From positions 4,092,001 to 4,156,000 of the forward strand of contig NZ_JAFBCA010000001.1 in assembly GCF_016907475.1 (NCBI RefSeq): 64,000 nt of DNA, written 5' to 3'. The notes under the pieces are model-generated. The model saw only the letters and a program-made list of their open reading frames with translations, was not told the origin of the DNA and made no database searches. Source of the stretch: Nocardioides cavernae (GTDB lineage: Bacteria; Actinomycetota; Actinomycetes; Propionibacteriales; Nocardioidaceae). Numbering within the stretch: position 1 is the stretch's first letter; each line of letters opens with the position of its first letter. A program made the position numbers and the translations under genes. Below, one piece after another: positions 43,978 to 52,844 of the stretch.

Positions 43978-45189
43978 ATGTGCTTGACTCCGCCCGTGCG
44001 AACCGGTGAGCTTTTCGATCTCCTCCGTGACGGAAGGCCCTGGACACGAGCCCAGCTGGCCGAGGCGACCGGCCTGGCCCGATCGACGATCACCGCCCGC
44101 ATCGACACCCTCATGCGCCTCGGCCTCGTTGCTCCCTTCGGCGGGGCCCGGTCCACCGGCGGTCGTCCCCCGGCCCTCTTCGCCCTCAACCCCACCGCCA
44201 AGCTCGTGGTCGGTGTGGACGTGGGCGCGACCCACGCCAGCGCGGCCCTCACCGACCTGAACGGCTCGATCCTCGGCGAGGTCGATGCGCAGATCGCGGT
44301 CGCCGACGGTCCCGAGGCGGTCCTGTCCTGGGTCGTGGAGTCCGTGCGCGACCTCCTGGAGGCCAGCGAGCGCCCCGTCGAGGACCTCGCCGCCATCGGC
44401 ATCGGCCTCCCCGGCCCGGTGGAGCACTCCACCGGACGCCCCATCAACCCGCCGATCATGCCCGGCTGGGACCGCTTCGACGTGCCGGCCTACCTGCAGG
44501 AGAAGTACCCCGTGCCGGTGCTCGTCGACAACGACGTCAACATCATGGCGCTGGGCGAGCGCCGCCGGCACCTGCGCGACGTGGACGACCTCGTCCTCAT
44601 CAAGGTCGCGACCGGCATCGGCGCCGGCATCGTGTCGGGCGGCATCCTGCAGCGTGGCGCCCAGGGCACGGCCGGCGACCTCGGGCACGTCCGGGTGCCC
44701 GGCGCGGACGACGTGCCGTGCCGCTGCGGCAACTCAGGTTGCCTCGAGGCCGTCGCAGCCGGTCCCGCCCTCGCGGCCGCCGTGCGTGCCCAGGGCGAGC
44801 AGGCCGAGACCGGCGGCGACGTGGTCGAGCTCGTGCGGTCGGGCAGCCGGGTCGCGATGGGCGTCGTGCGCCAGGCCGGGCGCGACATCGGCGAGGTCGT
44901 CGCCACCATGGTCAACCTGATCAACCCGTCGGTGGTCGTCATTGGCGGCCAGGTCGCCGGCGCCGGAGAGCACCTGTTGGCCGGGATCCGCGAGTCGGTC
45001 TACCACCGGTCGCTGCCATTGGCGACCGAGCACCTGCGCATCGTCACGTCGCGCGCCGGCGGTGAGGCGGCGGTGCTGGGGGCCTCGGCGCTCGCGATCG
45101 AGCACGTCCTCTCCCCCGACGCCGTCGAGGCGGCCAGCGAGGCGCTGGCAGCCGCCGACGCCGCGGCCGAGGCGGCCGGCGGTCGCTGA
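43978..45189 (+). CDS. ROK-family transcriptional regulator
   Basis: A 403-residue ROK regulator: N-terminal winged helix (RTGELFDLLRDGRPWTRAQLAE onward, about 8-60) and a sugar-kinase-like domain with GVDVGATHASAAL, the ExGH-type GDLGHVRV and the zinc motif CRCGNSGCLE. Such proteins repress sugar operons until a sugar or its phosphate binds. It is divergent from the ABC operon with about a 50-nt gap, so it most likely controls that operon. The start at 43978 is plausible; GTG at 43996 is an alternative. Confidence 0.9.
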   Translation: MCLTPPVRTGELFDLLRDGRPWTRAQLAEATGLARSTITARIDTLMRLGLVAPFGGARSTGGRPPALFALNPTAKLVVGVDVGATHASAALTDLNGSILGEVDAQIAVADGPEAVLSWVVESVRDLLEASERPVEDLAAIGIGLPGPVEHSTGRPINPPIMPGWDRFDVPAYLQEKYPVPVLVDNDVNIMALGERRRHLRDVDDLVLIKVATGIGAGIVSGGILQRGAQGTAGDLGHVRVPGADDVPCRCGNSGCLEAVAAGPALAAAVRAQGEQAETGGDVVELVRSGSRVAMGVVRQAGRDIGEVVATMVNLINPSVVVIGGQVAGAGEHLLAGIRESVYHRSLPLATEHLRIVTSRAGGEAAVLGASALAIEHVLSPDAVEAASEALAAADAAAEAAGGR

Positions 45190-45204
45190 CCGGCCCTGAT
45201 TGGA

Positions 45205-46401
45205 TCAGCGCAGCTGGTAGTCCTTGAGCAGGCTGCGGCCGATGATCATCTTCTGGATGTCGGAGGTGCCTTCTCCGATGAGCATGAACTTGACCTCGCG
45301 CATGAGGCGTTCGATCTCGTACTCCTTGGAGTAGCCGTAGCCGCCGTGGATGCGGAACGCGTCCTCGACGACCTCGTTGGCGTACTCGGACGCGACCATC
45401 TTCGCCATCCCGGCCTCGACGTCCATCCGCTGACCGGTGTCCTTCAACCGCGCGGCCTTGACCATCATCGTGTGCGCGACCTCGATCTTGGTGGCCATCT
45501 CCGCGAGCCGGAACAGCACCGCCTGGTGCTCCGCGATCGCCTTCCCGAAGGTCTTGCGCTGCTGGGCATAGGCGATGGCGAGCTCGAACCCGCGCCACGC
45601 CAGACCGCACGCCCGGGCGGCGACGTTCACGCGGCCGACCTCGACGCCGTCCATCATCTGGAAGAACCCCTTGCCGGTCTCCCCGCCGAGGACCTGCTCG
45701 GCGGCGATCACATGTCCTTCGAGGATCAGCTCGGTGGTCTCGACGCCCTTGTAGCCCATCTTGTCGATCTTGCCCGGCACCGTGATCCCCTGCGCGGTCT
45801 GGCCGAACCCGGCCTCCTTCTCCACCAGGAACGTCGTCATGTTCTTGTACACCGACTCGTTGCCCTCGTCGGTCTTCGTCAGCACCGCGACGAGGGTGGA
45901 GGTGGCGCCGTTGGTCAGCCACATCTTCTGCCCCGTGATCGAGTACGACCCGTCCTCATTCTTGGTGGCCTTGGTCGAGACCGCGGACACGTCGGAGCCC
46001 AGCCCGGGCTCGGACATGCTGAACGCGCCCCGCACCTCACCGGTCGCCATCCGCGGCAGGTACGTGGCCTTCTGCTCGTCGGTGCCGTGCTGGATCAGCA
46101 TGTAGGCGACGATGAAGTGGGTGTTGATCACCCCCGACACGCTCATCCACCCCCGCGCGATCTCCTCGACCACCAGCGCGTACGTCAACAGCGACTCGCC
46201 CAGCCCGCCGAACTCCTCGGGGATCGTCAGCCCGAACACCCCGAGCTCCTTCAACCCCTCGACGATCTCCGTCGGGTACTCGTCGGCGTGCTCGAGCTCC
46301 TGGGCCACCGGGATGATCTGCTCGTCCACGAACTGCCGGACGGCCTTCACGATCTCGGACTGGTCCTCGGAGAGGCCATCGGTCTGGCAGAGGCGGGGCA
46401 T
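45205..46401 (-). CDS. Acyl-CoA dehydrogenase
   Basis: A 398-residue FAD-dependent acyl-CoA dehydrogenase. Signatures visible are GAFSMSEPGLGSDVSAVSTKA (FAD region, about 127-147), WLTNGATST and the C-terminal FRIHGGYGYSKEYEIERLMRE followed by IGEGTSDIQ, whose Glu is the usual catalytic base. Length is normal for the family. It oxidises the alpha-beta bond of an acyl-CoA; branched or short-chain substrates are likely, but this is not proven. It stands alone, convergent on the ROK gene. Confidence 0.93.
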   Translation of the reverse strand: MPRLCQTDGLSEDQSEIVKAVRQFVDEQIIPVAQELEHADEYPTEIVEGLKELGVFGLTIPEEFGGLGESLLTYALVVEEIARGWMSVSGVINTHFIVAYMLIQHGTDEQKATYLPRMATGEVRGAFSMSEPGLGSDVSAVSTKATKNEDGSYSITGQKMWLTNGATSTLVAVLTKTDEGNESVYKNMTTFLVEKEAGFGQTAQGITVPGKIDKMGYKGVETTELILEGHVIAAEQVLGGETGKGFFQMMDGVEVGRVNVAARACGLAWRGFELAIAYAQQRKTFGKAIAEHQAVLFRLAEMATKIEVAHTMMVKAARLKDTGQRMDVEAGMAKMVASEYANEVVEDAFRIHGGYGYSKEYEIERLMREVKFMLIGEGTSDIQKMIIGRSLLKDYQLR

Positions 46402-46533
46402 GTGGTGGCTCCTGGGCGCTCGCGGCTGGATCGCTCGGAGTCTAGTTATCGATCATTCACCCTGGGCAGGGTCCCGCGCCGAGACAGTCGTCACACCGCA
46501 GAGCGGCGGGGCCCACGTGAGAGACTTCAGTGC

Positions 46534-47145
46534 ATGCGAGCCACCCGTGCGATCGGACCAGCCCTCGGAGCCTCCCTCGTCCTGCTCCTCGCAGCGTGCG
46601 GGGAGGACACACCCGACACCGGCGTCGACCCGTCGTCGGAGAGCTCGCCCTCGGAGACGTCGACCGAGACGCCCAGCGAGACCCCCAGCGCCACGCCGGT
46701 GGAGCCCGTCGACTTCGGCACCGAGCCCGCCGTGGCCCCGAAGTACAAGAAGGCGGCCCTGCGCGCGACGAGCGACGACCTCATCACCATGATCCCCTCG
46801 ACGCTGCCCGAGGGGTGGACGACGGTGGGCGGCGGCTACCAGCCCGACCCGCAGTGGTGGCGGATGGAGTTCACGGCACCGACGGGTGACGTGGTCCTCG
46901 ACCAGATGCCCGGCACCAGCGACGACGTGCTGGCCGACCAGCCGGGCCTCACCGCCACCGACGACGTCGACCTCTCGGCATGGGGCACCGGCGCGTGGTC
47001 GGCATGGGACCACGACGGTGCCATCGTGCTGGCCCACGACCTGAAGGGCAGCACGGTGGTGCTGCAGGGCCCCGACCTCGAGACCGTCCGCGGCCTCGCC
47101 GAGTCGCTCCTGCCCGCCGACGAGGCCGGCGAGCAGGAGGGCTGA
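46534..47145 (+). CDS. Hypothetical lipoprotein
   Basis: A 203-residue exported lipoprotein. The lipobox LLLAAC places the acylated Cys at about residue 22, followed by a Ser/Thr/Glu/Pro-rich linker to about 55 and a soluble domain with several Trp (WTTVGGGYQPDPQWWRMEF). No family is recognised. It converges on the PLD-like gene, with only 7 nt between stops. Function unknown. Confidence 0.8.
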   Translation: MRATRAIGPALGASLVLLLAACGEDTPDTGVDPSSESSPSETSTETPSETPSATPVEPVDFGTEPAVAPKYKKAALRATSDDLITMIPSTLPEGWTTVGGGYQPDPQWWRMEFTAPTGDVVLDQMPGTSDDVLADQPGLTATDDVDLSAWGTGAWSAWDHDGAIVLAHDLKGSTVVLQGPDLETVRGLAESLLPADEAGEQEG

Positions 47146-47152
47146 CCTCAGG

Positions 47153-48598
47153 TCAGTCGTTCTCCCAGGTCGGGCCGCCGGCCTTGAGGCGGTCGGGCTC
47201 GACGGTGACCATCGGGCCCACGCCGACGCGGCGGCCGTTGACGGTCTTCCACGACGAGTACGTCGTGGTGTAGGCGTCGCGGCTGAAGGGCTTCTGCCAC
47301 ATGAGGTTGAAGTTGGCCATGTAGTCGCGCACGTTGCCGCGTCCGTGCATGCTGAACAGGATCTCGTCCTGCGGGGTGCCGAGGCTGGACCAGTTGGTCG
47401 AGCCGGTCCACACCATGTGGCTGTCGACGTTTCCCTTGTAGGAGCCCTTCAGCACGAAGTACTTGTGGTGCGTGTAGCGCTCGATGTTCTCCGGCATGTT
47501 GTCGATCTCGGAGTCACCGGTCGGCACGTCCTCCTTGAGGTTGAACCCGGTGGACCGCAGCGGCACGCGCCCACGCGCGGTCGGGGCACCGATGTGCTGC
47601 TTGGTGTGGAAGCCCATCAGGCCGTAGTTGACGCGCAGGTTGCAGCCCTGCGCGTAGAGGTCACGCAGCTTGTCGGCGATGTAGTTGCCGCGCCCGCCGC
47701 GCATCGAGTGCATCGACAGCGCGAGCTGGGTGCGACGCTGCGCACCTGCCGCGTCGGTGTAGACGCACTGGATGTTGTTCAGGATGTCGAGGACGGCGTC
47801 GTTGGACGGCGTCGTGTAGCGGGGGAAGACGATGTTGTAGTACTTGTGCTGGTCGCCCGAGGGGCAGTTGAGGCCCGCCTCGCAGAACGCGTAGGTCGCC
47901 CGACGCTTGTCCCAGTCGGGCCGCATGTCGTTGAACAGGGCGATGTACTGGTCGTAGAGGGTCGACTTGCCGACCGTCGTCCACAGGTCGTTCCACTGCC
48001 AGCGCACGGCGTTGAGCGTCATGTTGTAGGAGCCGAGCATGACGACGTCGCGGTTCTTGCCGGTGCGGCTGAACAGGTAGAACTTGCTGTGCAGGTTGTT
48101 GTACTCGTTCTCGTCGGCCCGGCAGCCGGACGTGCACCGCTTGAGGAAGTTCTTCTTCTTGGTGTTGTGACCGAGCACGCGCTGGATGCGGACCTGCGCG
48201 CCGGGCACGAGGTGGTCGTTGAGCAGCACCCGCACCTTCACTCCACGCTTCTTCGCGCGGATCAGCTCGTCGGCGAAGACCTGGCGGTCCAGCGAGTAGG
48301 CAGAGATGGTGATCTTCTCGCCCTTGGGCGTGTTGCGGATCGCCCGCAGCACGTGGCGCTCGATGACGAACCGCTTGCTCGGGATCATCGGGTTGTTGAA
48401 CTTCGCCCCGGTGGGGACCTTCCACTTCTTGTTCGGCTTGCCGGGCTTGCGCGCGGCCGGTGCAGCCGACGTCACAGGGGCCGCGGCGGCCGGGCTCGAC
48501 GTGGGCGCCGACGCGGCGGAGGCGGCACTGGAGATGGGCGCGACCAGCGAGGCCATCAGGCCGCAGGCAGCAAACAGAGCAACGAACTTGGAACGCAC
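47153..48598 (-). CDS. Secreted phospholipase D-like domain protein
   Basis: A 481-residue exported protein with a signal peptide (about 1-29) and an Ala/Pro/Ser linker, then two PLD-like halves. The catalytic HxK motifs are HSKFYLF (about residue 170) and HHKYFVL (about 371); the Asp/Asn part of HKD is loosely conserved (GSYN and GSTNWSS follow). It may hydrolyse phospholipid, nucleic acid or teichoic-type phosphodiesters outside the cell. The start is GTG at 48598. The neighbourhood is rich in cell-envelope genes. Confidence 0.85.
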   Translation of the reverse strand: MRSKFVALFAACGLMASLVAPISSAASAASAPTSSPAAAAPVTSAAPAARKPGKPNKKWKVPTGAKFNNPMIPSKRFVIERHVLRAIRNTPKGEKITISAYSLDRQVFADELIRAKKRGVKVRVLLNDHLVPGAQVRIQRVLGHNTKKKNFLKRCTSGCRADENEYNNLHSKFYLFSRTGKNRDVVMLGSYNMTLNAVRWQWNDLWTTVGKSTLYDQYIALFNDMRPDWDKRRATYAFCEAGLNCPSGDQHKYYNIVFPRYTTPSNDAVLDILNNIQCVYTDAAGAQRRTQLALSMHSMRGGRGNYIADKLRDLYAQGCNLRVNYGLMGFHTKQHIGAPTARGRVPLRSTGFNLKEDVPTGDSEIDNMPENIERYTHHKYFVLKGSYKGNVDSHMVWTGSTNWSSLGTPQDEILFSMHGRGNVRDYMANFNLMWQKPFSRDAYTTTYSSWKTVNGRRVGVGPMVTVEPDRLKAGGPTWEND

Positions 48599-48631
48599 AA
48601 AGACTCCTACGTGGCACCAGAGGCGCCCGGA

Positions 48632-49696
48632 TCAGAGATTCCCCCGACGTGGCGGCACATCACCTGTGCTCGCGCGGACGTCGGCCACGATATCAGCGAC
48701 GAGTCGGGACGCCGATTCGAGAAGTTCGTCGGTGGTGACGGTGTCGGGCTCGCGGCCCGGGGGGCCGCCGGCGTCCGCCGTGAGCGCCGACAGGTCCCCC
48801 AGCACGTGGAAGCCCCGGTCGGCGATCAGCGTGGTGGCAGCCCGGTCGAGCTCGGCGAACCGCGCGCGGTGCCGCTCCGGCAGACCACCACGCTCGCGCG
48901 GCTGCCGGGCCAGCAGGTCCTCGGCGAGGTAGCCGCGGATCCACACGCCGCGCTCCTGCGCGGAGTAGGGCGGCAGGTGCGTGTTGACCAGCCGGAGGGT
49001 CTCGATCTGGACGATCCCGAGGGCGGGGTTGACCGCGTCGGTGGGGGCCTCGTAGGCGTCGGGGTCGATGCCGAGTACCTCGGCGAAGTGCCGCCAGTGC
49101 AGGTCGCGCGGCTCGCCGGCCCCGGGCATCACCAGGACGTGCACGCGTTCGGCCGGCAGATCGGGGGTCCACCGCTCGAGGACACCGGCCAGGTCCCAGG
49201 TGAGCATGCTGAACTCGGGCCCGCCCGCGGCCTTGCCGGCCATGACGGCGTCGAGGTCGACGGTGCTGCCGTTCTTCACCGACTCCTGCCACCCGGCCGA
49301 GACGACGCTGGCGGCGTCGCGGGCCGTGACGACGAGGTGCACCTCGGCGTCCGGGAAGTCGGCGATCGCCCTGGATGCCTGCTCGGCGCTCGCGCCGCAG
49401 AGGAACTCGTGGGTGATCAGCACGTCACCGGTCTGCGCTGACGCCTCGTCGACGAGCCGCCGCCACGCCCCGGGGGCGTCCGCGTGGCGCCGCGCGAGCC
49501 TGGGCCGCTCCTGCAGGTCGAGGGCCGCCCAGAGGTGCTCGCGGTGGCCGAAACCGGGCAGGAACACCCCCGCCGACCGCAGGCGGTCGCGGTTGGCCCA
49601 CACGACCTGCTGGAGGTACGTCGTACCGGTCTTGGGCAGCCCCACGTGCAGGAAGACCCGGCGTGGGCCGCCGCGGTCGCGTGAGCCAGGGCTCAA
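48632..49696 (-). CDS. Sulfotransferase-like protein (paralogue of the 33322-34497 protein)
   Basis: A 354-residue P-loop protein with RRVFLHVGLPKTGTTYLQQ; KTGTTYL matches the PAPS 5'-phosphosulfate loop and LVVTARDAASVVSAGWQESVK the 3'-phosphate region. The N-terminal and central parts align closely with the first sulfotransferase-like protein. The start is TTG at 49696, overlapping the upstream small gene's stop by 3 nt, with GGGG upstream; no better start precedes the P-loop. It is grouped with a LicD-methyltransferase gene, which suggests surface polymer modification. Confidence 0.8.
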   Translation of the reverse strand: MSPGSRDRGGPRRVFLHVGLPKTGTTYLQQVVWANRDRLRSAGVFLPGFGHREHLWAALDLQERPRLARRHADAPGAWRRLVDEASAQTGDVLITHEFLCGASAEQASRAIADFPDAEVHLVVTARDAASVVSAGWQESVKNGSTVDLDAVMAGKAAGGPEFSMLTWDLAGVLERWTPDLPAERVHVLVMPGAGEPRDLHWRHFAEVLGIDPDAYEAPTDAVNPALGIVQIETLRLVNTHLPPYSAQERGVWIRGYLAEDLLARQPRERGGLPERHRARFAELDRAATTLIADRGFHVLGDLSALTADAGGPPGREPDTVTTDELLESASRLVADIVADVRASTGDVPPRRGNL

Positions 49697-49920
49697 GAGA
49701 AGTCCCCGCGGTACTTCCCGAGCAGCTCCTCCAGCTTCTCCTCGTCGCGCGCGGCCACCGGCAGCAGCAGCTCGGTCACGACGTCGGTGAGCTCGGCCAG
49801 CCGCACGTTGAGGGCGCGGTTCTCCTGGACGGCCTCCTCGAGCGCGGCGACGCGCTTCTCGAGGTTGCCGTCGACCTCGGGGCCGGAGCGGTGCCCCTTC
49901 CGATTGCCCAGTCCGAACAT
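49693..49920 (-). CDS. Small coiled-coil protein (DUF6752-like)
   Basis: A 75-residue protein: a short basic N-terminus MFGLGNRKGHRSG, then a heptad-rich helix LEKRVAALEEAVQENRALNVRLAELTDVV likely to form a coiled coil, and an acidic-basic tail KLEELLGKYRGDFS. I believe it is of the DUF6752 type found beside glycosyl and sulfotransferase genes in Nocardioides, but this is from memory. ATG at 49920 has GGGAG 5-6 nt upstream. It lies between the LicD-methyltransferase and sulfotransferase-like genes. Confidence 0.75.
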   Translation of the reverse strand: MFGLGNRKGHRSGPEVDGNLEKRVAALEEAVQENRALNVRLAELTDVVTELLLPVAARDEEKLEELLGKYRGDFS

Positions 49921-49933
49921 GTCTGCTCCCACC

Positions 49934-51499
49934 TCACGCGTTCCAGTCGATGATCATGCGGCACACCTGCGAGCTGCCCGGGGCGTCCGAGACGTGCTCG
50001 CGGACCTGCTCGAGGATCCGGCCTCCCGACTCCTCGACCTCGGCCGCGACGATCGCCGGGTCGAGGGGCTTGCGGGCACCGGTGCGGCGAGCGTAGCCGT
50101 CGCGGCCCTTCTCGCTGAGGAACTGCAGGTGCAGGGTGCCGGTCGTCCCGGCCAGGACCATGCGGGCCGAGCGCAGCATGTTGAGCCGGCCACGGCGCCC
50201 GAGGCGCTCGACGACGTGCACGCAGCCGACGGCGCGCGGGCCGGGCATCCGGGCGATCCACGCGGGGACGGCGAGGACATGACGCAGCTCGAGGAGGTTG
50301 AAGAGCTGGAACGTCACGCGCGGGTCGTCGGCGCGGCGCTCCGCCTCCGCGTCGTAGGCGTAGGGCTGGAAGTCGAGGCCGATCGCGGTGACGCCGCGGT
50401 CGGCGAACCACGCGACGTCGGTGCCGCGCCCGCAGCCGATGTCGACGTACGTCACGAGGTCCGGGTGGCGCTCGGCGACCGCCTCGGCGACGGCCGAGAC
50501 CGACGCGGAGTGGTGCGCGGTGCGCTTGTGGTAGGCGTGCCACCCGGCGCGGCCGGTGCGCATCCCGCGGAACCAGCCGTTGAAGAGCTCGATGGTGCTC
50601 GCGGGGGTGGTGAACTTGTAGGCCGGGTCGGGCACGCGCCAGTGGGGGCCGTAGGTGGCGGTGAGGAACTTGTCGGTGTCGGCGGGGACCGGGAGCTCCC
50701 GACCCTCCAGCGACGCCGTCCCGAGCGGGTAGACCCACTCGCGCTCGAAGGGGACGGCGATCTCGCCCATGAGGTAGAGGATGCCGTCGCGCATGAACCC
50801 GCCGAAGACGTCGAGGCCGCGGTCGAGACCGTCGCTCTCGAGGACGTGGACCTTCAGCGCGATGGCGCTGTAGCGCGTGACGCGGTAGCCCATGTCGGTG
50901 AGCGCGCGCTGGATCCGGAACGATTCCCGGATCACGTCGACCGGGTGGTCGTGGGTGCTGACGTAGCCCAGGTCGGCGTCGCTGTCGTGGCCGATGAGGC
51001 CGCCGTCGCGGATCGCGCCGAGGGCCGTGCCGTAGGCGAGGAAGGCGTCGAGCCCGACCTGCCGCAGCGCGCCGAGCACCTCCTCGATCGCGTCGAGCAG
51101 CGGCTCGACCTGTGCGGCGTCGCGCGTGTCGAAGGTCTCGACGAGCTTGAGGGACTTGTCGAGGCTCAGCGGACGGCCCGCGGGGTTGACGACCTCGATG
51201 CGGTCCGGACGCTCCCCGAACTGCACCGTGCGCGAGAACAGCACGGTGTCGGTGCCGGGGTCGCTCAGCGTCACCTCGGTGACGCCGTCGAGGAACGGGC
51301 GCAGCGGCTTCGGCCAGGTGAGGGTGACGCCGTCGTCGCCCCGCTCACCGTCGCGCAGCAGCCAGAAGGACCAGATGCGGCGGCCGTCGAAGGCGACGTC
51401 GACGAGCTGTTCGCGGGTGCCGACGACCAGCAGCCCCGCGGCGTCGATCCGGAGGACCTCGAGCGCGGCGGGACGCCTCAGCTGGCTCAGGGACCTCAC
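49934..51499 (-). CDS. LicD-like nucleotidyltransferase fused to SAM methyltransferase
   Basis: A 521-residue two-domain protein. Residues about 1-110 are a beta-rich region, about 130-285 a LicD-like (nucleotidyltransferase-fold) domain with FLAYGTALGAIRDG (153-166) and the HDSDAD metal motif (171-176), and about 345-521 a class I methyltransferase with YVDIGCGRGTD (351-361). LicD proteins transfer phosphocholine or related groups to surface glycans; the fused methyltransferase may modify the same group. Start is GTG at 51499. Neighbours are a coiled-coil protein and a sulfotransferase-like gene, so all three probably decorate one cell-surface polymer. Confidence 0.8.
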   Translation of the reverse strand: MRSLSQLRRPAALEVLRIDAAGLLVVGTREQLVDVAFDGRRIWSFWLLRDGERGDDGVTLTWPKPLRPFLDGVTEVTLSDPGTDTVLFSRTVQFGERPDRIEVVNPAGRPLSLDKSLKLVETFDTRDAAQVEPLLDAIEEVLGALRQVGLDAFLAYGTALGAIRDGGLIGHDSDADLGYVSTHDHPVDVIRESFRIQRALTDMGYRVTRYSAIALKVHVLESDGLDRGLDVFGGFMRDGILYLMGEIAVPFEREWVYPLGTASLEGRELPVPADTDKFLTATYGPHWRVPDPAYKFTTPASTIELFNGWFRGMRTGRAGWHAYHKRTAHHSASVSAVAEAVAERHPDLVTYVDIGCGRGTDVAWFADRGVTAIGLDFQPYAYDAEAERRADDPRVTFQLFNLLELRHVLAVPAWIARMPGPRAVGCVHVVERLGRRGRLNMLRSARMVLAGTTGTLHLQFLSEKGRDGYARRTGARKPLDPAIVAAEVEESGGRILEQVREHVSDAPGSSQVCRMIIDWNA

Positions 51500-51540
51500 G
51501 CGGCGGACTATACCGAGCGGCCGCCGCCGGACTTCAGCGC

Positions 51541-52731
51541 CTACTCGTCGCCGCCGTCGCTGTCGGCGTCGGGCTGGACCTCGGTCTCGCCGTCGTCCCC
51601 GGTCAGCGTCGCCGTGCTGTGCACCATGCTGTGGTCGGAGGCCTGGCCCGTGCCGGTGACGGAGTAGCCGGTGAAGGCGACGCCGGTGGAGCCGAAGACC
51701 CAGTCGACCTGCATGCTCGGTGGCGGCGAGCAGCCGCCGGCCGAGCTGCCTCCCGCTGCGGCCGTGAAGACGCCGCCGGCGGTGAAGCGGCAGAAGATCT
51801 CGGCACGCTCGTTGTAGTCACCGGTCGCGATCACCGGGGTGCCGTCGGCCTGGTGCAGCTCGGTGAGGTGGGCGACCTCGATGGCGGCCGCCTCGGCCCG
51901 CCAGCGAGCGTTGTTGCCGAGGTTGGGCGTGTCGGCGGGGTTGTGGAAGTTGGCGAACCACGCCCGGCGACCGGTGCTGATCGACTCCAGCAGGACGACC
52001 GGCATCGCGATGCGGCTGCCGCCGGCGTAGGGGATGGAGAGCGTGTGGGCCTCCACCAGCTGGAACACGTCGGAGCGCCAGGCGATGTTGAAGCGCACGG
52101 ACTTGTTGCCCAGCGACATCCCCGGATAGAGGGAGTACTCCCCCGCGCGCGAGGTGAACATGCCGTACTGGCTCTGCTCGAACTCCTGGAACCCCACGAC
52201 GTCGATGCCGTTGTTGCGCAGCGCGGCGATGGACATGTCCATGCGTGGGCCGCCGTCGGGGTAGCCGTTCTTGTTGCCCCCCGGCCCCGTGTGCGAGTCG
52301 CCGAGGACGTTGTAGGAGGCGACCTGGAACTCGAACGGCTGGGTGCGTCGCTCGACCTCCTCGACCTGCCGGGAGACGCGTGCGGCGAGCCGGCGCTGAG
52401 CGGCACGGAAGCGGCGTACGGACTCCGCGAGCTGCTCGGGCTCCGCGTGCTCGGGCTCGGCTCCGGCCGATCCCGACCGCTCCCCCGCACCGTCGTCGCC
52501 CGATCCGTCGGAGTCTCCCGAGTCGTCCGTGTCGTCCGAGGCGGCGGTGGCCTGCGAGGCGTCCGACCGGTCGCTGGCGACGTCGTCGACCGCCGAGTCC
52601 GACCAGAACGACGCCCACACCACGGCCGCGACGACCGCGAGCACGAGGAACGGAGCCCACAGCTCGACGTGCGAGCGGCGCGGGCTCGCCGCGCCGCTCG
52701 TCGTCTCGGGGTCCTTGTGCTTCACGGCCAC
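51541..52731 (-). CDS. Membrane-anchored endonuclease/exonuclease/phosphatase (EEP) family protein
   Basis: A 396-residue protein with one N-terminal helix (about 25-44), a long acidic Asp/Ser/Gly linker, a short coiled-coil-like stretch and an EEP domain from about 133. Catalytic pieces are VASYNVLG, VGFQEFE (metal Glu), ATGDYNER, QVDWVFG and SDHSMV (Asp-His). It should act outside the membrane as a phosphodiesterase or nuclease. The start is GTG at 52731 or, with better spacing, GTG at 52725. The domain resembles the N-terminal half of the next protein, so the two look like relatives. Confidence 0.85.
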   Translation of the reverse strand: MAVKHKDPETTSGAASPRRSHVELWAPFLVLAVVAAVVWASFWSDSAVDDVASDRSDASQATAASDDTDDSGDSDGSGDDGAGERSGSAGAEPEHAEPEQLAESVRRFRAAQRRLAARVSRQVEEVERRTQPFEFQVASYNVLGDSHTGPGGNKNGYPDGGPRMDMSIAALRNNGIDVVGFQEFEQSQYGMFTSRAGEYSLYPGMSLGNKSVRFNIAWRSDVFQLVEAHTLSIPYAGGSRIAMPVVLLESISTGRRAWFANFHNPADTPNLGNNARWRAEAAAIEVAHLTELHQADGTPVIATGDYNERAEIFCRFTAGGVFTAAAGGSSAGGCSPPPSMQVDWVFGSTGVAFTGYSVTGTGQASDHSMVHSTATLTGDDGETEVQPDADSDGGDE

Positions 52732-52844
52732 CTTCTGCGGGGGGTGAGCCGACGGCCCCGGCGGACGACTCCACGCCGGGCGTGGACGGCTCAGAGCCGC
52801 CAGCCTAACCGGGCGCTGTCACCCGGCACCAACCATCGCGCGGA

